Source: an uncultured Bacteroidota bacterium | GTDB taxonomy: Bacteria; Bacteroidota; Bacteroidia; Bacteroidales; CAIWKO01 | Direction of reading: 5' to 3' | DNA length: 16,785 nucleotides | NCBI GenBank assembly: GCA_937934705.1 | Contig: CALGYY010000118.1 | Coordinates: 1 to 16,785, forward strand | In this document: positions 7,568-16,312 of the stretch, in pieces | Position numbering within the stretch: position 1 is the stretch's first letter | Layout of the letters: every line of letters starts with the position of its first letter | Notes under the pieces: generated by a model | The model's database searches: none | What the model saw: only the letters and a program-made list of their open reading frames with translations | Told to the model about the DNA's origin: nothing | Position numbers and translations under genes: made by a program

Positions 7568-10500
7568 AAGTGTCTTGTGTTTTTGCTTTGTGTCGATGAA
7601 TCTTGTTTCTTCATTCTTCCAAACGAAGCTCCTGCTTTTTTTCTTAAAGTGGGATTAGATGTTGTAGAAGTTGAGTTTAGCACCTTTGGAGCAGACCACG
7701 TGTCCATATAATCATTTCGGTAACCCTCCTTAAAGTTGTTGTTTCTGAGTTGTTTGCAGATAACTTGTTCGAAGAATTCAACTAAATATTCATCTTCGTA
7801 ATATCTATTGTTGGGTATGTCATCTGGGCTAAAACTCATGCCCTTTATCCTTTCTAAATAACCATGAATCAATTCATGAATTAGAGTGAGGCCTGGAGAT
7901 AATATCCCTTGCCTACCCTTATAACCTGTACTAATCCCAAGATATGGATTCCAGTATATATTGTTGTTATTATCCTTAGTTTCTGTGCTGTATCTTACAT
8001 ATTTGCTTTTTATTTGATTTATTGTAAAGGAGGCAGAATTTGTCTCCATCTCGGTCAATATTTGTGATGCCTGAGAGCTATTATTCTTAGTATATTCCAA
8101 AGCAACAAATGCTTCCATAATAAACTCATTGTTTCCTTTGTACTCAGTCCCATCTTCGTTGATTAACGTACCATTCACGTATTTCACTTTTTGAATACTT
8201 GTTTTTCCTGTGGTTTCATTTTTTTCTTTATATGCGATAAATATATCGCGTCCATCAACATCTATTATTAAAATAGGTGCGTCCGCAGAAAAAGCATATG
8301 GAGTCAAATTAGGATACTTAGCATACAACACATCCATCGATAACCATCTCCCCACCCTTGGGTCATATATTCTCGCCCCAAAATCATACGCATTTCCATC
8401 TCCATACACCTCATTCACCTTCTCCTTGCCGTTGAAACCGAACCTATAGCCTTCTTTCGGCATCCTGATATAACCAGTATCGCTGGTTGTATCAACAACC
8501 ATTACGATAGTATCATCGATAGAATATGTGTTCCCGGGCATCATCATGCCAAAAGCATAATAATCCTGCGCAGTTAATATTTTCGGTGCATAGTATGCTG
8601 TATACATCGCTGAATCAGGGTCTTCAACTGAAAGCTTCCGGTCACTTACCGTGCTTATGACATTGCCAAGGTGATTTGTGAGTTCAAACTCCTTATTGCC
8701 CAGCTCTCTCTCTACAGTCTTCTTGCGGATAAACACAAAATAATTGGGCGGAATCCGGGATATGAACTCTGATGCAGAAACAAAGGTACCAGAAATTTTC
8801 AGCCAACAATCACCTTCGATAGTGTAAGTTGACATGTAATTCAGCTTACCATAGTCCTTAATAATCGTATGAACAGAATCCAGTTCGATGAATAATTGGG
8901 ACGTATCCCCTGCTGCTGACTGGAAGCCGTCAATGATCTCAGCAACAACGTCTTCTATAACGATGTCTAAGGTGTCCTGATGACCGCTGATCAGGGTCAA
9001 TGAGTCATTGGCCAACATATTTCCAACGTATAAACCTGTAATGACATCCCTGTGGTCAATTCCCAACCGGGCACTCCCGTATATGTGAGATTCAATGTTC
9101 TTCAACTGCCAGCGATTAAACACAGTATCATAATATAACGAGTAAACTGATAAAATATTACCCTGTGCATCACGCATATAGTACTGTGAAACAGGATAAG
9201 AAGAAGTATCATCGGTCAACTGCACTTTCTTCATTACCCTGTTGCCCATCGGGTCGTATCCAAAATCAAGTCTTTGCTTCCCTGAACCACTGTCAGGTAT
9301 CACTGCTGTAATCTTTCCGTACGGATTCCATGTAATTGTCGCCAACTGACCAGCCTCATCATGGATAAGACTCCCGTTCTCATTATAGACATAATTCCCG
9401 GTGTCCTGATCATCAATGTCCTGAATATGTCTTGATTGCGATACCCGGTCGTCAACCCAGAGCAACTGATTGTTAATAAGCATTCCATCCGTTTGATTAT
9501 AGTGGTAGTGCAGGGAATCCATTTCCACTGCTATGGATCCGGCCCGGCTGTAGCGCTGCAGTTGGGTTATATTCCCATTACGATCATATGCGTAACCTTC
9601 GTAATAAACACTGGATCCAACTGGCGAAGTCCATTCATTGCTCTGGGCCACCGTAGTATCAGTATAGCTGTTTGCCGTTTTCAGCCGGTTCAGACAATCA
9701 TAGCGGTAACTTTTCAGCATCATTGATAAAGTGTCGGGTAAATGCCGGCTTGTGGTGTCAGGCGCCAGGAAATGAGTCACCATGGCACTGATGTTCCCAT
9801 TATACAAACTTGTGTACGTTGAGGGATCATTGATGGCAAGCGGCAGGCTGTCGTTATTCATGCCCGCAACCGGCTGATAATCTCCGGTAAAATAGTTTAA
9901 GGAATAGGATGCGGCATCCATAGCAAAATTGGCATTCAGGTACATTCCAGCGCTTGTGTCATAAACCGCATCCTTGCCCGGATCACGGTAGTCATAAAGC
10001 GTGTTACTGTTTATCCCCTTAATCCAACCCTGCAGGGTGTAAAGCTGGTCTGTTGCCTGTACCTGGCGATCGCCAATCTCAGTGCGTGCCAGGCTGGCAT
10101 TAGGATAATAGAAATACTTTGCATCCCTCTCCCATACTTTGCCATCTTTTGAAACGAATACATGGGTAATCCGGTTATCTGCATCGTAAAGGTACTTATG
10201 CATAAAACAATCAGGCAAACCTTTCTGATAAACTATCATATTGACTTTCCCGCTGACCAAATCATATGAATAATCTGTTCGTGTGTACCTCCGGTTATGG
10301 TAGGTCAACACGGGAATGTCCTGAACGATCAGGCTCACATTGCCGTGAATGTCATAACTATAATGAATCGCAGAGTTGTACAAACTATCGACACCCGTGT
10401 TGGATTCACTGAAAGTGACCGCTGCCACTCTCCCGCGCAGATTCATTTGCAAAGGTGTTGGAATGCGGTTTTTAACCGGTTGATCAAAGAAAGTTTTTGT

Positions 10501-11085
10501 TATCTGCGATCTGGTTCCTGAACTGATCCAGCTACTCAGAGTGGAAGGAATATAGGCAGAGTCCTGAACCATTTCATAGTCAACACCCCCAATTTCACCC
10601 ACTTCAATAATCCGGCTTAGAGCATCATACAAAGTGTATGAATAAACGCTTCGGCTTCGCTGTTCTGCTGACTGCGAAACAGCAATCCGCCCAAGAACAT
10701 CATACCATGTGGAGGTAGTGTCCGCATCCGGTGTGCCCTGATGTACAGTTTGCTGCATACTATTAAACTTATATCCACTGATCAGGCCATGTTCAGGATG
10801 TATATAACCCCCGCCATGAAGCCTGTAATACGAAACACTATCTAGAAGCACTGTATCACCTATCGCAACGACACCTTCAGGCGGAACAGTTTTTATCAGA
10901 TTCCCTGCCTGGTCATAATAATAAAGTGTGTAAATATACTCCCCGGGCAGATAGCGAACCCTGAAACGTTCATCGGCACTATCAATGCAAGTAGTTGACA
11001 TGTAGGAGGTATAGTTCACCACGGCATTTGACAACTGTCCGTTGTAAATGTTTTGTTCCATTGCATCGGCTGCCGCTTGCGCCAA
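7564..11085 (-). CDS. Rhs/YD-repeat polymorphic toxin with M91-like metallopeptidase tip, 5' truncated
   Basis: 1173 codons are counted from a TTG at 11085, but the coding frame is open to 11169 and reads sensibly to about 11157 (PYNTFPTYQSYIDSLIAECE), so this is the rear part of a longer protein and the TTG is not a true start. YD repeats occur throughout (YDQAGNLIKTVPPEG, YDIHGNVSLI, YDRNGNITQL, YDPMGNRVMKKV), then ELTNHLGNVISTVSDRKL and the Rhs-associated core at about 880-945 (GFNGKEKVNEVYGDG, YDPRVGRWLSMD). The last 225 residues are the toxin tip: YWNPYLG, then SPGLTLIHELIHGY with H1070, E1071 and H1074 as an HExxH zinc site, then a Glu-rich helix (DEYLVEFFEQ) that could supply the third ligand, and a RNDY segment. 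This order matches Peptidase_M91 (NleD-like) domains found at Rhs tips. The start, signal peptide and export module are missing here. Confidence 0.88.
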   Translation of the reverse strand: MAQAAADAMEQNIYNGQLSNAVVNYTSYMSTTCIDSADERFRVRYLPGEYIYTLYYYDQAGNLIKTVPPEGVVAIGDTVLLDSVSYYRLHGGGYIHPEHGLISGYKFNSMQQTVHQGTPDADTTSTWYDVLGRIAVSQSAEQRSRSVYSYTLYDALSRIIEVGEIGGVDYEMVQDSAYIPSTLSSWISSGTRSQITKTFFDQPVKNRIPTPLQMNLRGRVAAVTFSESNTGVDSLYNSAIHYSYDIHGNVSLIVQDIPVLTYHNRRYTRTDYSYDLVSGKVNMIVYQKGLPDCFMHKYLYDADNRITHVFVSKDGKVWERDAKYFYYPNASLARTEIGDRQVQATDQLYTLQGWIKGINSNTLYDYRDPGKDAVYDTSAGMYLNANFAMDAASYSLNYFTGDYQPVAGMNNDSLPLAINDPSTYTSLYNGNISAMVTHFLAPDTTSRHLPDTLSMMLKSYRYDCLNRLKTANSYTDTTVAQSNEWTSPVGSSVYYEGYAYDRNGNITQLQRYSRAGSIAVEMDSLHYHYNQTDGMLINNQLLWVDDRVSQSRHIQDIDDQDTGNYVYNENGSLIHDEAGQLATITWNPYGKITAVIPDSGSGKQRLDFGYDPMGNRVMKKVQLTDDTSSYPVSQYYMRDAQGNILSVYSLYYDTVFNRWQLKNIESHIYGSARLGIDHRDVITGLYVGNMLANDSLTLISGHQDTLDIVIEDVVAEIIDGFQSAAGDTSQLFIELDSVHTIIKDYGKLNYMSTYTIEGDCWLKISGTFVSASEFISRIPPNYFVFIRKKTVERELGNKEFELTNHLGNVISTVSDRKLSVEDPDSAMYTAYYAPKILTAQDYYAFGMMMPGNTYSIDDTIVMVVDTTSDTGYIRMPKEGYRFGFNGKEKVNEVYGDGNAYDFGARIYDPRVGRWLSMDVLYAKYPNLTPYAFSADAPILIIDVDGRDIFIAYKEKNETTGKTSIQKVKYVNGTLINEDGTEYKGNNEFIMEAFVALEYTKNNSSQASQILTEMETNSASFTINQIKSKYVRYSTETKDNNNNIYWNPYLGISTGYKGRQGILSPGLTLIHELIHGYLERIKGMSFSPDDIPNNRYYEDEYLVEFFEQVICKQLRNNNFKEGYRNDYMDTWSAPKVLNSTSTTSNPTLRKKAGASFGRMKKQDSSTQSKNTRHL
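8372..8406. repeat. Rhs core junction repeat, copy in the main Rhs gene
   Basis: Identical over 35 bases to 6291-6325 in the orphan tip. It codes for the conserved end of the core (GDGNAYDFGAR). Downstream of it the two tips diverge completely. Confidence 0.85.
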
Positions 11086-11156
11086 TTGCTCGCACTCGGC
11101 AATAAGTGAGTCAATATATGACTGGTATGTAGGGAAGGTATTATACGGTTCTTCTA

Positions 11157-11801
11157 TACATAAGACTGATTACAAATACCGCCAGGGCTTCTGACAGCAG
11201 CTATGAAAAACTCATCCGTCTGGGATACTTCATTGCCTCGGTTTGTGCAGCCAAGGATGCATCTGAAATTAAAGATGCTATTAAGGCTGCGGCCCTGCCT
11301 GTCGGAAGCTCCTCCATCAAGCGGCAAAGCAGGTATAATGTTTCCCTGAACTCCTTCGTCGGAGTCAGTGCTAACTGGCAGAACATAAAAACCGACCGGA
11401 CAACTGATGCACTCATGACAGGAATAGCCGCACCCATTGGAATCTGCGCCAGTAAAGGCCTTTACAACAAAAATAAACACAGATATACCTCTTCCCTGAG
11501 TCTCTTTGTAAGTGTGCTGGATCTGGGAGCCCTGGTTCAGTTCCGAATCAGCGATGGCTCCTCCCCCTTGTCCAACAAGGTTGAATTCCGGGACTTTTTC
11601 TCTCCGGGTCTGTTTCTGGTCTATAACATCGGATCCTGTCCCTTTTCCATTTACCTTGGCGGGAATTACAGCCCGATACTGAACCGGGTCACCATCGATG
11701 ATCAGATCAGGGAGGCCTCTCATTTCAGAATATCTGCCGGTCTTGTTGTGGATATTCCCATTGCCAATATCTTCACCAATTATGAGAACCATAAACATTA
11801 G
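11157..11801 (+). pseudogene. 5'-truncated gene for a beta-barrel-like Bacteroidetes protein
   Basis: The plus frame is open from 11133 and reads as coherent protein from about 11157 to TAG 11799-11801 (about 214 residues), with no start codon near its left end. It begins YIRLITNTARASDSSYEKLI, passes through an AALPVGSSSIKR motif, and continues with alternating hydrophobic strands (SLSLFVSVLDLGALVQFRIS, FFSPGLFLVYNIG, FSIYLGGNYSPIL) and ends DIPIANIFTNYENHKH. I recall Bacteroidetes proteins of unknown function with this AALPVGS...barrel C-terminus, so this is probably the rear part of a larger envelope protein. Its left end coincides with the truncated 5' end of the Rhs gene on the other strand. 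Confidence 0.7.
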
Positions 11802-11906
11802 TCTCAATCCTTTCCCCGGACGCGTTTAAAGATAGTTCAAGGTAATACGGTGTCAGGACTAATGATAAAGAGATGCTGAAATAATCTTTCTGCCTTGTAT
11901 GCACTG

Positions 11907-11949
11907 AAAAAAAACGGCCTGCAGGCAGCTTAGGTCACCTGTCAGGCCG
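11907..11949 (-). terminator. Terminator of the PspC gene
   Basis: On the minus strand CGGCCTG (11949-11943) pairs with CAGGCCG (11921-11915), with an extra inner CAG/CTG pairing, followed by eight T. It lies 22 bases beyond the PspC stop. Confidence 0.8.
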
Positions 11950-11970
11950 GGGAATTATGATAGAGGATGA

Positions 11971-13629
11971 TTATTCCGCTTCTTTCAGACCGCTGGCGGT
12001 CATGACCATGGTTTTGCCGATCATATCGTCATCCCAGGTATCATCGGTGTAATCTTCATAATAGATCAGATTCAGCATGCTTTCGTTGAAGTGCAGTTGC
12101 TGGCCGACCGGGACCCTCAGGGTCAGTCTGAGCTTCTGATTCCGCCACTTCTCCGTCCGCGGCATTTCAAAGAAGTTCGCGAAACGCAATACAGAATCTG
12201 ACTGGAAGACATTATAGGTGATGGTCTCTGCGCGCTGACGGGCCTGGGGTATAGAACTTCCGTTGGCATAACGGAGTATGGTGAGTCGGAAGTCGTTGCT
12301 GTCGGAGGGAATGATACGCAAACGAGGCAGACCATAGTTCTTTGTCTCGTACTGATCGCTGATGAAGTACACATGGTTGAAGGCCAGTTTGCTGTCGATA
12401 TCCTCGTAATCATCCAGGTCGACCGGTGCCGGATTCACATCCAGGTATAAGGCCCTGGCCTGGGGTTTTACCAGGTTCATTTCCGTCCGCGCTGATGAAT
12501 GCTGGCTGAAGGAACGGTAGATGATCACCGAAGAATACAGGGTGAGAAAGAGTCCGACCAGCCATACACAGGTTGCCAGAATGGATACCAACCGGGTGCG
12601 CCTGCGGTAGCCCAGGATCAGCTTCACTCCGCTGAAAACCAGCATCAGCAGGGGTACGCCGATCAGCAGGAGCAGCCCGGTCATGGTGATCCATGTGTGC
12701 GATGCATTCTCGAAGATCAGGGAGGCGAAGGCCGGAAGGGAAAAGGTGCTGACACCCCACTGGGTGACCATGAAATAGTTTTCCGAACCGGTAACACTCA
12801 TGATGAGTCCGGCCGTGAGAGAAAGACCCACGATCAGGAATACAATACCAATAATGATGAGTATAACCTTAACTGTAAAGTACACCAGATTCTCAATCAC
12901 CCCTCCCAGCCTGCTGCCGAAGCTCCCGTCTTCGATTACGGGACGGCGTTTGTGATAGCGCATCTCGTTTTTCAGGTGACGCATCCTTCGTTTGAAATCG
13001 TTGACCTCCTCACGCGTGCGTGGCTTGCGTGCCCGGCGGTTGCTTTTGTACTTCTGCTTCAGATCTTCGATTTCCTGTCTTATGTTTTTTTCTATTGTCT
13101 TAATGTTGATCTTTTCCCCCTTCATCTCCAGACGCTCTGAAGTGCTGACCGCCGGCGGGATAATAATCCAGAGGGCAATGTAGATCAGGATACTGGAACC
13201 AAAAATGAAAAGCGCGATCAGGAATGCAATGCGCACCCATACAGCGTCGATGTCGAAATAATGGGCTATGCCCGAACAAACCCCGCCCAGAACACGGTTG
13301 TCGGTATCGCGGTACAAGCGCCTGCGGCGGCGGCGACCGGCCGGTGTGGATTCATCGTCATGACCGTTACCGCTGATGTCAGAGGGTTTGCCAAGGATAC
13401 TGATGACCTCGTCAACATCCTCCTTATTGATGACCTGTTTCTGATCACTGATGCGGGTCTGAAAGATCTCCGCGATACGCGACTCTATATCACTGATGAT
13501 CTCATCGCGCCCCTCCGAACCCTCAAAGTGTTCCCTGATGGTTTCCAGGTACTGCTCCAGGCTCAGGTAAGCATTCTCATCTATATGAAAGAAAATGCCG
13601 CTTATGTTAATGGATACTGTCCTTTTCAT
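11971..13629 (-). CDS. PspC-domain membrane protein
   Basis: 552 residues. Residues 1-85 form a cytoplasmic domain common in Bacteroidetes PspC proteins (MKRTVSINISGIFFHIDENA, then VDEVISILGKPSDI). A stretch of basic residues leads into the PspC domain at about 103-160 (RLYRDTDNRVLGGVCSGIAH, then a membrane segment ending LIYIALWIIIPP). A basic coiled-coil-like linker follows, then about three further membrane segments between residues 245 and 390 (for example VILIIIGIVFLIVGLSL and MTGLLLLIGVPLLMLVFSG). The last 150 residues form a soluble, probably periplasmic domain. PspC proteins take part in sensing envelope stress; the exact role in this phylum is not settled. The gene follows the PadR repressor by 11 bases and ends in a strong terminator, so the pair is one operon. 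Confidence 0.92.
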   Translation of the reverse strand: MKRTVSINISGIFFHIDENAYLSLEQYLETIREHFEGSEGRDEIISDIESRIAEIFQTRISDQKQVINKEDVDEVISILGKPSDISGNGHDDESTPAGRRRRRRLYRDTDNRVLGGVCSGIAHYFDIDAVWVRIAFLIALFIFGSSILIYIALWIIIPPAVSTSERLEMKGEKINIKTIEKNIRQEIEDLKQKYKSNRRARKPRTREEVNDFKRRMRHLKNEMRYHKRRPVIEDGSFGSRLGGVIENLVYFTVKVILIIIGIVFLIVGLSLTAGLIMSVTGSENYFMVTQWGVSTFSLPAFASLIFENASHTWITMTGLLLLIGVPLLMLVFSGVKLILGYRRRTRLVSILATCVWLVGLFLTLYSSVIIYRSFSQHSSARTEMNLVKPQARALYLDVNPAPVDLDDYEDIDSKLAFNHVYFISDQYETKNYGLPRLRIIPSDSNDFRLTILRYANGSSIPQARQRAETITYNVFQSDSVLRFANFFEMPRTEKWRNQKLRLTLRVPVGQQLHFNESMLNLIYYEDYTDDTWDDDMIGKTMVMTASGLKEAE

Positions 13630-13640
13630 CGATTATATAT

Positions 13641-14006
13641 TTATATGGTTTTAGTAATACTGTCGTTACCCGGCTGAGAAATGTCGGTGGTGATCCTCCT
13701 CACCGCTTCCACCAGTTCCTGCCAGGAGAGATTAAGCTCCCGCAGAAAAGCCTCCCCCTCCGGAGTGAGGGAATAATACTTGCGCGGAGGTCCCGAACGG
13801 GATTCCTCCCAGCGATAGTTCAGCAATCCGTCGTTCTTCAGACGGGTCAGCAAAGGATACAGCGTCCCCTCCACCACAAGCAACTGTGCCTCCTTCATCC
13901 TTGCAATGATGTCGGAAGCATAGACCGCCTGCCCGGAAATGACCGCCAGAATGCAGTACTCCAGCACTCCTTTGCGCATTTGGGCTTTTGAATTTTCAAG
14001 ATCCAT
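13641..14006 (-). CDS. PadR-family transcriptional regulator
   Basis: 121 residues, the usual size of a short PadR protein. The N-terminus MRKGVLEYCILAVISG and the winged helix EGTLYPLLTRLKNDGLL (46-62), with the wing GPPRKYYSLTPEG (72-84), are textbook features. It starts at ATG 14006-14004 with an A-rich leader and is followed 11 bases later by the PspC gene. In Bacteroidetes this pair is common, and PadR is expected to repress its own operon; effector unknown. Confidence 0.93.
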   Translation of the reverse strand: MDLENSKAQMRKGVLEYCILAVISGQAVYASDIIARMKEAQLLVVEGTLYPLLTRLKNDGLLNYRWEESRSGPPRKYYSLTPEGEAFLRELNLSWQELVEAVRRITTDISQPGNDSITKTI

Positions 14007-14071
14007 TGTTTTTCTGTTTGTTTGTGATTGTCGTTTCGTTTAGTCAATACCCTTAAAAAGGAATTCTGCGA

Positions 14072-14112
14072 CAAAGATGAAACAATTCTTTAGTACTATG
14101 CAATACAAACTA
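14072..14112 (-). promoter_or_regulatory. Candidate promoter and operator of the padR-pspC operon
   Basis: On the minus strand CATCTTTG (14079-14072), one mismatch from TAnnTTTG, lies 21 bases after ATTG (14104-14101), a partial -33 box. The perfect palindrome TAGTACTA (14091-14098) sits in the spacer, and TAGT...ACTA arms span 14091-14112. A palindrome over the promoter fits PadR autorepression; this is inference. Confidence 0.4.
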
Positions 14113-14221
14113 CCATATTTTTTTCATTACCTTGCGATAGAATGTATTATATGGATCATTTTCGTGCTGTTTTTCTGTTTGTTATGATGTTTTTTAGATT
14201 GTCTCTAAATTTTGTTTTGAA

Positions 14222-14258
14222 GAAAAAAAGCGGCCATCCTCCTGGATGAACCGCTTCT
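14222..14258 (-). terminator. Terminator after the secreted-protein pair
   Basis: On the minus strand an AAGCGG..CATCC arm pairs with GGATG..CCGCTT around the loop AGGA, followed by a run of seven T. It lies 26 bases beyond the stop of the 14285-14959 gene. The hairpin is nearly symmetrical and may also work in the other direction. Confidence 0.8.
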
Positions 14259-14284
14259 TATGAACCCCATGAAGCACCCTGTTT

Positions 14285-14959
14285 TCATTCTGTCATGCTG
14301 CAATTCTTCACAGAACTGACGATGGTGGTAAAGTCAGAATAATCATGATGTTTTTGGCTGCGTTGTTTTCTCACGATCCTGCGGACCTTCCCTTCCTTAT
14401 CGAGGTGTACAATCATTTTCCAGGTATGGGTAATGATGCACACGCTTATGAGACGCTCATCGAGAAAAGAATGGTAAACGCCAAGGCCCTTTTTGCCGAC
14501 GATATAATAATACAATTCGTTTTGAATTTCGGGGCCGAGCAGGAAAAAGAAGCGCGGCTCGAAATAGTCTGCCATTCCCTGGTAGCGGTCGGTGTAAAGT
14601 TTACAATCCAGTTCGCGGGGAGGTTTCTGGTCTTTGGCCCTGGTCAGGATGAGCGGATAAGGCTTAACCTCCATGACGGTGAGGGGATCCATGCGGGGTT
14701 CTGGTGCGCCCTTCACATGAACCGTAAGCTCTGCCGTTGGATGAAGATCTTTTGTTTCAGTAACTGTCGCTGCCTCCCGCTCAGGAAGCCAGGCCAGTTG
14801 TGCCGGAGCCTCAGCCGGCAGATTCCATCCCTGGTTTGAATCCTGGGCCGTGATTGGATTTACTGACATCAGGGTCAGCAGGCTCAGTAAGGCATTCGCC
14901 ATGAACATGCACGCCGGGGGTGTACATTTGAATCGCGGAATAGTCATTGGTGCTTTCAT
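14285..14959 (-). CDS. Secreted protein of unknown function
   Basis: 224 residues from ATG 14959; an internal ATG (Met5) is also possible. A hydrophobic segment at about 18-35 ending in ITAQ (36-39) indicates Sec export. The mature part has no family I recognise. It includes PYPLILTRAKDQKPPRELDC, an aromatic stretch YFEPRFFFLLGPEIQNELYY and a basic C-terminal region with KVRRIVRKQRSQKHH. It starts 28 bases after the stop of the preceding secreted-protein gene and ends before a terminator, so the two are probably co-transcribed. I prefer it to the 164-codon plus-strand frame over the same DNA because only this strand gives a signal peptide and a matching terminator. Confidence 0.7.
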   Translation of the reverse strand: MKAPMTIPRFKCTPPACMFMANALLSLLTLMSVNPITAQDSNQGWNLPAEAPAQLAWLPEREAATVTETKDLHPTAELTVHVKGAPEPRMDPLTVMEVKPYPLILTRAKDQKPPRELDCKLYTDRYQGMADYFEPRFFFLLGPEIQNELYYYIVGKKGLGVYHSFLDERLISVCIITHTWKMIVHLDKEGKVRRIVRKQRSQKHHDYSDFTTIVSSVKNCSMTE

Positions 14960-14987
14960 CGGATCGGGGTATTGGTTTGTGAATGAA

Positions 14988-15824
14988 TTATTGCATCAGG
15001 GTGGTAAAGCTCACTTCATTTCCGTAGATGACTCCGGAAGCGTCCACAGCAAAAGAGCGCACATAATAATGGGTCCAGGGTATGAGTCCGCTGATCAGGT
15101 GCTGGAAAGTCCCGCTGCCGGATCCGCAGTGCAGAACCTGGTCTGCCAGATCCGGGTGAGGAGAAGTCCCCCAGCAAAGTCCGCGGTCTGTCACGGTATC
15201 ACCCTGACTGCAACTGATTGTTCCACCACTCATTACACTTACAGCGGTAACATCGGAAGGACTCAGGGTTGACACCAGCACCGGCAATGTACAGGGACCC
15301 CATTGCGGTATGCCATTGCACATGGTGAGGGTTTGTCCCTGTGAACCGGCGGGAATCAGCACCCAGTCCATACCGTTCCACATCATCATGTCACCGGGAT
15401 GCTGTCCCCTGACTGAAGGTTTGGCCTCATTGGCGTACATGGCATAAGGAACACTGAGGAGTTGCATACTGCCCAGTGAGACCATCCCGTTGCCCAGATC
15501 CAGTTCGACCTGAATGAACTTATCTCCGGATGACCAGTCAATACTGCTGAAATCAGCGGTCGGATGCTCACCCCCGCCGATCTCAAAGCTGACGAGTCCG
15601 AACTGGTTGCTTATGCTGGAATGGGTTTCCTGATACACCATGCTTCCATTGAAAGCTCCGTCGTATATCGTGATCCTGAACTCTGAAACGGCATTCGCCA
15701 CGATATGTCCTTCTGCATCCCTCACCACCGCCTGGTAGTTAAACCTTCCGGGAGCCTGTGCAAAAATGTTCTGCTGAAGAATTAAAATCAGCAACAGAAA
15801 TAAATAAGTGTTATGTTTTTTCAT
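14988..15824 (-). CDS. Secreted Bacteroidetes protein with Fn3-like C-terminal domain
   Basis: 278 residues. MKKHNTYLFLLLILILQQ and then NIFAQ form a signal peptide (1-23). The N-terminal domain (24-135) has the widespread Bacteroidetes pattern FNYQAVVRDAEGHIV, ITIYDG, VYQETH, NQFGLVSFEIGGG, IDWSSGDKFIQVELD and LLSVPYAMYANEA, seen at the N-terminus of many surface proteins. A short linker with MMMWNGMDWVLIP follows. Residues about 182-275 are an Fn3-like repeat (GGTISCSQGDTVTDRGLCWG, then WTHYYVRSFAVDASGVIYGN, FTT) of the type repeated many times in larger secreted proteins; here only one copy occurs and the protein ends right after it, with no type IX sorting domain. It is probably a cell-surface or matrix protein; function unknown. 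Confidence 0.88.
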   Translation of the reverse strand: MKKHNTYLFLLLILILQQNIFAQAPGRFNYQAVVRDAEGHIVANAVSEFRITIYDGAFNGSMVYQETHSSISNQFGLVSFEIGGGEHPTADFSSIDWSSGDKFIQVELDLGNGMVSLGSMQLLSVPYAMYANEAKPSVRGQHPGDMMMWNGMDWVLIPAGSQGQTLTMCNGIPQWGPCTLPVLVSTLSPSDVTAVSVMSGGTISCSQGDTVTDRGLCWGTSPHPDLADQVLHCGSGSGTFQHLISGLIPWTHYYVRSFAVDASGVIYGNEVSFTTLMQ

Positions 15825-16101
15825 ATTTCTGATTAATATTAATGATGGTCGCGCGGGCTTTTCCTGACCTCATTCCGAGTAAGCGCTTGCTGATGATTTC
15901 GGCGGCCGGAATGTGTGATGTAAAGGTCCGTTGACCCGGGCGCCTCCGGTAAGGGATAATTGAATGAAACCTTACAGGATGATTGTCACGTTTGTGATCA
16001 GGTGGAATGACGTGAGTATCTGTCACGCGCTTACTTCAACATCCGGTGTTGGTTATTGGATAATGACCCCGGCATTTCTGTTCAGGTACTGCCGGAATTT
16101 A
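15825..16101. other. Non-coding flank upstream of the secreted-protein pair
   Basis: No convincing gene. A minus frame at 15811-16026 overlaps the start of the secreted-protein gene and has no recognisable motif. I see no clear TAnnTTTG promoter for the downstream gene; TTAATATTAAT at 15832-15842 is an AT-rich palindrome just before its start. Confidence 0.4.
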
Positions 16102-16292
16102 GGCTCCTCGACAATCGGGGACCGATCGCTTTTTGCAAAGGTCTGCGTAAATCATTACCCCTCGACAGGCTCGGGGACCGATCGCTTTTGGCAAAGGTCT
16201 GCGTAAATCATCACCCCTCGACAGGCTCGGGGACCGATCGCTTTTGGCAAAGGTCTGCGTAAATCATCACCCCTCGACAGGCTCGGGGACCG
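16102..16292. repeat. 56-bp tandem array built on a REP-like palindrome
   Basis: Units begin at 16102, 16158, 16214 and 16270, exactly 56 bases apart. The second and third are nearly identical, the first diverges at its left end and the fourth stops after 23 bases. Each starts CCCCTCGACAGGCTCGGGG, a variant of the CCTTCGACAAGCTCAGG family of short palindromes scattered in many Bacteroidetes genomes, and continues through GACCGATCGCTTTT to GTCTGCGTAAATCATCA. Confidence 0.9.
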
Positions 16293-16312
16293 GGGTCTCT
16301 TCATCGTACAAC

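Noticed and set aside
11154..11807. Minus-strand frame of 217 codons
   Set aside because: The plus strand reads as a coherent beta-barrel-like protein with a natural C-terminus; the minus translation has no motif, signal peptide or strand pattern.
12499..13140. Plus-strand frame of 213 codons
   Set aside because: It lies antisense to the well-supported PspC gene and has a Gln/Asp/Gly-rich composition typical of a shadow frame.
14345..14839. Plus-strand frame of 164 codons
   Set aside because: It lies opposite a signal-peptide-bearing gene with a good terminator, and its own product has no signal or recognisable motif.
16102..16292. CRISPR array
   Set aside because: The whole 56-base unit is constant, with no variable spacers, and no cas gene is present.
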